Source: Paracamarosporium sp. OC-R06-R3 (taxonomy: Eukaryota > Ascomycota > Dothideomycetes > Pleosporales > Didymosphaeriaceae). From it: DNA of 64,000 nucleotides. The DNA lies in NCBI GenBank assembly GCA_019828545.1, contig JACVRA010000022.1, positions 310,001 to 374,000 on the forward strand, given 5' to 3'. Below the pieces are notes generated by a model. It was not told where the DNA came from, searched no databases, and saw only the letters and a program-made list of their open reading frames with translations. Of the stretch, positions 59,348 through 64,000 are shown piece by piece (position 1 is the stretch's first letter; every line of letters starts with the position of its first letter). Made by a program: the position numbers and the translations under genes.

Positions 59348-62300
59348 ATGAGTTCGAGGGGCGGGCCGTATGGGCAGTGGCCTGCGCGCAGTCGAAGCGG
59401 TCCGGGTTCTGGTCAGTTCGTGCCTGTGGCGGGCACTTTCTCTGAACGAGCGCCACAACCAATGAGATACGCCATACAAGACCCCAGACAGCCGCCGATA
59501 GGACCTAGCCCTGCGCATCACTTGTTTCCACCACAACACGCTTATAACGGCCCCCCAAGCATTCCCATCTCGAACACAGAATTCGAACAGGCTCGCGCGA
59601 ACTTTTCGGCCGCTCCGTACCAGGAAAGGCTGGACGCTCCCTTGTTCAGCGAACCAGTCGAATATGAAGGTTTCATTCCAGCCCCAGGACATGAAAATGA
59701 CCATGTTGCCGCTCCAGATACGTTCGACGATAGGCGCTATGACTACGACTACGAGACTTCTAGCGAGGAAGATGATAGCGAAGAGGAACGGATTACCGCC
59801 GAAGCCGCGCTGACCCATGATCGCGAAGAAGACAAAGACTTTTCTCTTTCCGATGATGAACTTGAGGACAATCCTGAAGACTTCATGATCGTGGATGCCG
59901 ATCTTTCAGAGGAAGAGTCCGTCCCGAAGCGCGGCAAACCCAAGAGTAGGGGTACAAGAGGAGGCAAACGTGGTAGGCCTCCGATGGGCGGCCGAGGAGG
60001 TTCACAAAGTATGTCACGACGAGGTCGAAAGCCTGGGACCAAGGGTAGGCCTAAAGGTAAGATTGGACCACGCCCTGTGGCAGATCCTGGGCCCGAATTC
60101 AAAGAGCTGCAACGACTGGCGAATGAAGCCTACATGAAAGAAGATTACGAAACTGCAATGGGCCATGCCAAAGAAGCCATTAAGCTTAACCCGGAGATTT
60201 TCTCCGCTTATAGTCTCTTGTCGGAGATCTACGCGGCCATGGGCAACGAAGAAGACTCGATAGGGACATTGATGGGTGGTGCGCCGACAAAACGCGATAA
60301 GCATCTCTGGTATTTACTACTCGAGCGAATCGAGAAGATTGACCCAGTCGAATATCCCAGGATGACAAGACAAGTGAAGAACCGACTTTCGGTATGGTGT
60401 TTAACGTCTATTATCAACCTTGACAGCGACGACTGGGATGCTCGCTACAAAAAATTAGAATTCGAGGTCCAGCGTCAGCGATACTCTTCATGCGTGATAC
60501 TCTGTCGAAAGATGTTAAAGATCAAGCCACACGACACGCATGTTCTCTCCACGATGGCAAAAATGGGAACAGCAAATGACAGGCAAACGAGCCTACACCT
60601 GTCCAGTATCATCGAGTCTTTCGAGTCTACGATCGACCATTTTGTTGAAATGAAGGATCCGTCGAATAGCGGATTGGATTTTAGTTTCCTTTATGTGTAT
60701 CTGGATCTCCTCGATAAGGCAGGAGATTACAATTACGCACTATCCCGCCTCAAGATCCTCTCTAGATGGATTCAGAAGAGAGCCACTGAAACTTATTGGG
60801 ATGGCCTAGATGATGACCGCGAATTCGATTACGAAGATGTGCCACGACGCATAGCAGTAGCTGAGTTCACACAACAAACGAAGAAGCGCCGAGGCAACTA
60901 CGGAAAAGGGCTTCCACTGGAGATCATCATCAAGATGGGTCTTTTCCGACTACGTACTACTCCACCCAACTTCGATGAAGCTATGCGCCATCTTAACCTG
61001 CTCTATCCAGAAGATGATAAAAGTGAAGAATCATTATTGTGGGAGGATGCAAAGCTATTCGGCACAGCTGCAAAAAGTCTCTACGAAACTGGCCATTACA
61101 AGGAGGCTTTGCGATTTTACGAGCCCCTACACAGGCATAACCTATTACAGCACACCCTGGATAGCTATATTGGGTTGTACACATGCTATCAAAATGCGGG
61201 AGATACCGAGAAAGCTGAGACAATTCTACCAGTTTTGAGGGATTGGAAAGAAACGAATCTTAGGGACTGGGCAGCGTTGGCCAAGTTTTTCGAGGATCAG
61301 GGCATGATGGTTGAAGCTATGCAACGCGCAGAAGTTGTCTTCCAGAACCGTGCTTCCATGCTCCTAAGAAACAATGGCTTTCAGCATTACGATGAGCTCC
61401 GAAATCATTTCTTCAAAGTGAGAAAGCAAGCCCGAGGGAATCATGGAACAAGGAAAGCGCGGGTCAAGAAATATATGAAGAAACTGAAAGCGACCACACG
61501 CAATGATGTAGGCACGGACGAGGAGAACCCCAACGAGCGTCCTTCTCTTGGACCATTGAATAACCGACCAAAGAAAGGCTTATTCCGCACGAAGGAGCGA
61601 CTGCTAGAGAAGAGGCCTCAAACTTTCATGCCTATTGACGAGCCCCAAACTTTGGAAGGCACAGAGGTTCCCCTAACTGCCATTGACCATAACATCTTCC
61701 GCAAGAAGTTGAAAGACCTTGCGGATAATTGTGCAGAAGAACTCACTGCTGCTAGGCTCAAACACCGCGAAATCACCGCCAGCTTTGCCCGATTGGAAGA
61801 ACTGTGTGACGATGTCGACGATGGGGATTGGTCCGCCTCTACCGAATATTTATCAATTGCTAGAGAGTTGATCGAGGAATTTTCGACTTTTGACATCTTT
61901 TATTCTGATCGTCGACAACCATTCCGAGGTTACTTCAGACGCTTAGGAACCGGAGATATCTGGAAGGACTCAGCTTTAATGATCTTGGCGGTAGGAGCAA
62001 ACCGTGTAGAAGATGGTGAAGCAGATATAGAACTGAAAGAGCGACCGGATTCTACTCCAGAAGATTTCTTCGGTATTCACTTCAACAAGTGGATCGAGGT
62101 GTTTTGTCGCTACGCTCTTCTCCTTGCTCGCCAAGGAGCGGAAGATCGATGTTTCAACGTTCTTGACGTCGCCTTGCAGTCGAATATATTCTACAAGTCT
62201 CAGGAGTACACTTGGAACATTGAACTCTGTCGCCTGGCCTGCGCGCTAGCTGCCGATGAATCTCAGCAAGTCTCTGCTAGCATTCGTTACCTCCTCAAGG

Positions 62301-63019
62301 TATATCCTTTCGGCACCGAAATCTTCCGCCTATATAGCGCCGCGAATCGCCTGTGCTCCATCAGCGACGGCTACGCTACTGGTCCCGCAAGCAAAGTTGT
62401 TATGAGATGGATCAAGACAATAGATTATGCCCTTCTCAGTCCAGAGAATCGTATGTGGTTTAACTTTAAGGGTGGTGACCGCACACAATGGATGCAACAA
62501 ACACTTAATTCCGGCCTGATTGACCAAGTCAGAGGTCATGATCCTGCTCTCTTCGCACTGTTTGGTCACATCCTAATGTGTACTGGGTCTTATACGGCGG
62601 CTCTGAACTACTTCTTCCGGGCATTTGCTATCACGCCCATGGATCCGGTACTGAATTTGTCGATTGGCATTGCTTACTTCCAGCATGCATTGAAGCGCCT
62701 TTCAGAAAACCGGCAATACCAGATTCAGCAAGGCATTGCTTTCATTACGCGGTATTACGACTTCAGAACAAAAGACAAGGTCCCTATCCATGAACAGGAA
62801 GCGGAGTTCAATGTTGCCCGAGTGTACCATGGTTTAGGCCTTGTGGCCCAAGCCATACCGTACTATCACCGCTGCATAGCGTTGAGTAATAAGTGTCAGG
62901 GCGACGCCGTGGAGAATTTTGCGGCTGAGGCAGCTTATGCACTTCAGACTATCTACATGCTGAGTGGAGATTTTGAAGGTGCATACGAAGTGACAGTATC
63001 GAACCTTGTCATCGAGTGA
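59348..63019 (+). CDS. TFC4: TFIIIC subunit tau131 (Tfc4/Sfc4), TPR protein
   Basis: An intronless gene of 1,223 residues. Residues 1-130 are disordered with an acidic block (about 130-185), then a basic Gly/Arg/Lys segment (GTRGGKRGRPPMGGRGGSQS, about 201-220) with AT-hook-like GRP cores. TPR units begin at about 255 (LANEAYMKEDYETAMGHAKE, AIKLNPEIFSAYSLLSEIYA) and recur to the end (SLYETGHYKEALRFYEPLHR; YTAALNYFFRAFAITPMD; QTIYMLSGDFEGAYE). This layout matches the tau131 subunit of TFIIIC, which binds the A-box of tRNA genes and recruits TFIIIB through its TPRs. Confidence 0.93.
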   Translation: MSSRGGPYGQWPARSRSGPGSGQFVPVAGTFSERAPQPMRYAIQDPRQPPIGPSPAHHLFPPQHAYNGPPSIPISNTEFEQARANFSAAPYQERLDAPLFSEPVEYEGFIPAPGHENDHVAAPDTFDDRRYDYDYETSSEEDDSEEERITAEAALTHDREEDKDFSLSDDELEDNPEDFMIVDADLSEEESVPKRGKPKSRGTRGGKRGRPPMGGRGGSQSMSRRGRKPGTKGRPKGKIGPRPVADPGPEFKELQRLANEAYMKEDYETAMGHAKEAIKLNPEIFSAYSLLSEIYAAMGNEEDSIGTLMGGAPTKRDKHLWYLLLERIEKIDPVEYPRMTRQVKNRLSVWCLTSIINLDSDDWDARYKKLEFEVQRQRYSSCVILCRKMLKIKPHDTHVLSTMAKMGTANDRQTSLHLSSIIESFESTIDHFVEMKDPSNSGLDFSFLYVYLDLLDKAGDYNYALSRLKILSRWIQKRATETYWDGLDDDREFDYEDVPRRIAVAEFTQQTKKRRGNYGKGLPLEIIIKMGLFRLRTTPPNFDEAMRHLNLLYPEDDKSEESLLWEDAKLFGTAAKSLYETGHYKEALRFYEPLHRHNLLQHTLDSYIGLYTCYQNAGDTEKAETILPVLRDWKETNLRDWAALAKFFEDQGMMVEAMQRAEVVFQNRASMLLRNNGFQHYDELRNHFFKVRKQARGNHGTRKARVKKYMKKLKATTRNDVGTDEENPNERPSLGPLNNRPKKGLFRTKERLLEKRPQTFMPIDEPQTLEGTEVPLTAIDHNIFRKKLKDLADNCAEELTAARLKHREITASFARLEELCDDVDDGDWSASTEYLSIARELIEEFSTFDIFYSDRRQPFRGYFRRLGTGDIWKDSALMILAVGANRVEDGEADIELKERPDSTPEDFFGIHFNKWIEVFCRYALLLARQGAEDRCFNVLDVALQSNIFYKSQEYTWNIELCRLACALAADESQQVSASIRYLLKVYPFGTEIFRLYSAANRLCSISDGYATGPASKVVMRWIKTIDYALLSPENRMWFNFKGGDRTQWMQQTLNSGLIDQVRGHDPALFALFGHILMCTGSYTAALNYFFRAFAITPMDPVLNLSIGIAYFQHALKRLSENRQYQIQQGIAFITRYYDFRTKDKVPIHEQEAEFNVARVYHGLGLVAQAIPYYHRCIALSNKCQGDAVENFAAEAAYALQTIYMLSGDFEGAYEVTVSNLVIE

Positions 63020-64000
63020 ACGACCTTCAATACTTTGCATAATCTGGGGTCTACATTCGCTCCAAATATGCTTGATGTGGAATAAGACAATTGAATAGCT
63101 GCGCAAATCTATGGTGTATGTGAGAGCGAACGGGCAAGGATCAGGAGCCTCGATTGGCCCGTTGATGTTCACCTCACAGAAGTGGTTCACATGCAACATG
63201 AAGAGAAAACTTCTGATAGCGAAACAAGAAGAAGAGAATACCCCAGTAACTATCGATATCGCGAGCAAACGTGGTATTACTCCATCATCCTTAGATACAA
63301 TTAATCTAGCACTCGTAAACATCTGTTTTGTTCTTTGCTTGTGAACTTGCACAGTTAATGAAGATTGAACAGTACTAGAAGAGGCTACAAGAGCAATGAT
63401 AACTATGTTGTTCAGAAGTACAAGAGATGCTGTGAAAGAAGCATCAAGCGAGACCGTCAAGTTTGGTAGATAACTTATACCCAAAATCAAATACCATATT
63501 AGAGCGTTTTCGGAACGAATACGTCTGGACAAATATGTTTCTTAGAACTATGGTCTTGAGATTAATTACGAGTAGGTAAGCCTAGATGCAAACGCTTCTG
63601 AGCGAGTTCTGATGTTGAAGTTGACCAATATAATATGTAGGCGTACTTATGTTGCTTAGGACAGGACCTGCCTGTACGCGTTCGCTACGCAGTAGGATGC
63701 TCTGGTACGAACTTCTATTTTATGTTTGTCTACAACTATCTCCTGGTATTCACTGCACGTCCTAGGTAAGTGTTGTGCTGCTAGGTGAATGAATTGCAGT
63801 CTATGGAGTTTTCAATGTACACTCGTGCTCTTGTTTGGGCGTTGAGTTCTAGCGGTTAGCTTGCGGTGTATGCTAATGTTCCTTACGTTTACTTGCTCTA
63901 TATTGTCAGTGCACGTTCTAGTGAGGTACCATAACTGCCTGATCAGAGTCTTCCGGATAGGTTTCTTATGTTGTTTGTTTTAAACCTGTGTGGCCCTAAA
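63020..64000. other. Right edge of window, 981 bp without a gene
   Basis: 3' region of TFC4, then AT-rich sequence with many CTAGG/GTAC words. A minus-strand frame (62834-63532) overlaps the end of TFC4 and lacks domain features. I see no repeat or element boundary. Confidence 0.35.

Noticed and set aside
62834..63532. 232-codon minus-strand frame across the end of TFC4
   Set aside because: Overlaps the TPR-coding end of TFC4 antisense; apparent hydrophobic stretches come from the complement of the coding and AT-rich 3' sequence.

Overview
The window is nuclear DNA of a filamentous ascomycete (Pezizomycotina), most likely a Dothideomycete. The evidence is protein-coding genes on both strands, GT-AG introns of mostly 43-76 bp with CTAAC-type branch sites, divergent H2A/H2B genes, a fungal SHA1/ASPM protein, an ATG4, a TFIIIC tau131 and an NDUFB9-type complex I subunit. 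The assignment rests on gene content and protein style, not on a database match. No rRNA, tRNA, CRISPR or prokaryotic feature was found. I read 27 intact or near-intact genes, one gene cut by the left edge, two probable pseudogenes and one orphan ORF. Exon joins were worked out by hand from reading frame and splice sites, and the joined reading frames are given in the entries.

Layout. 0-0.7 kb: the end of a highly repetitive ankyrin array, closed by a nonsense change and followed by decayed repeat sequence. 0.97-14 kb: mostly housekeeping genes (acidic nuclear protein, SHA1-like spindle protein, ELYS-type nucleoporin factor, MTM1-type mitochondrial carrier, FBXO9/Pof7-type F-box protein, CCT7 chaperonin). 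14.3-28 kb: a looser, accessory-like stretch with an F-box-like protein, three plasma-membrane-type transporters (mtr-like amino acid permease, Mae1-type dicarboxylate carrier, Dal5/Tna1-type MFS permease), a very small Zn2Cys6 regulator, relic exons and a secreted GH20 hexosaminidase. 29-33 kb: a GT8 glycosyltransferase, RPL12 and a broken O-methyltransferase gene. 33-35.6 kb: gene-free, with a 266-bp inverted-repeat element that looks like a MITE. 35.6-63 kb: dense core genome with KGD2, NDUFB9 (B22), H2A, H2B, ATG4, SQS1, a SAP1/spastin-type AAA ATPase, mitoferrin, mitochondrial AsnRS, a PARG-like protein, COA6, SYS1 and TFC4.

How the genes relate. Nuclear genes for mitochondrial functions are frequent (MTM1, KGD2, NDUFB9, mitoferrin, mitochondrial AsnRS, COA6). 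Several neighbours share short divergent promoters: MTM1/F-box, CCT7/F-box-like, KGD2/NDUFB9, H2A/H2B and COA6/SYS1. The 14-28 kb genes suggest nutrient uptake and polymer degradation, but no PKS, NRPS or terpene core enzyme is present, so it is not a classical metabolite cluster. The most unusual items are the ankyrin array, whose near-identical repeats differ at a few fixed positions as in fungal NLR-type recognition proteins; the RIP-compatible stop codons; the MITE-like element; and the methyltransferase that has lost its winged-helix segment.
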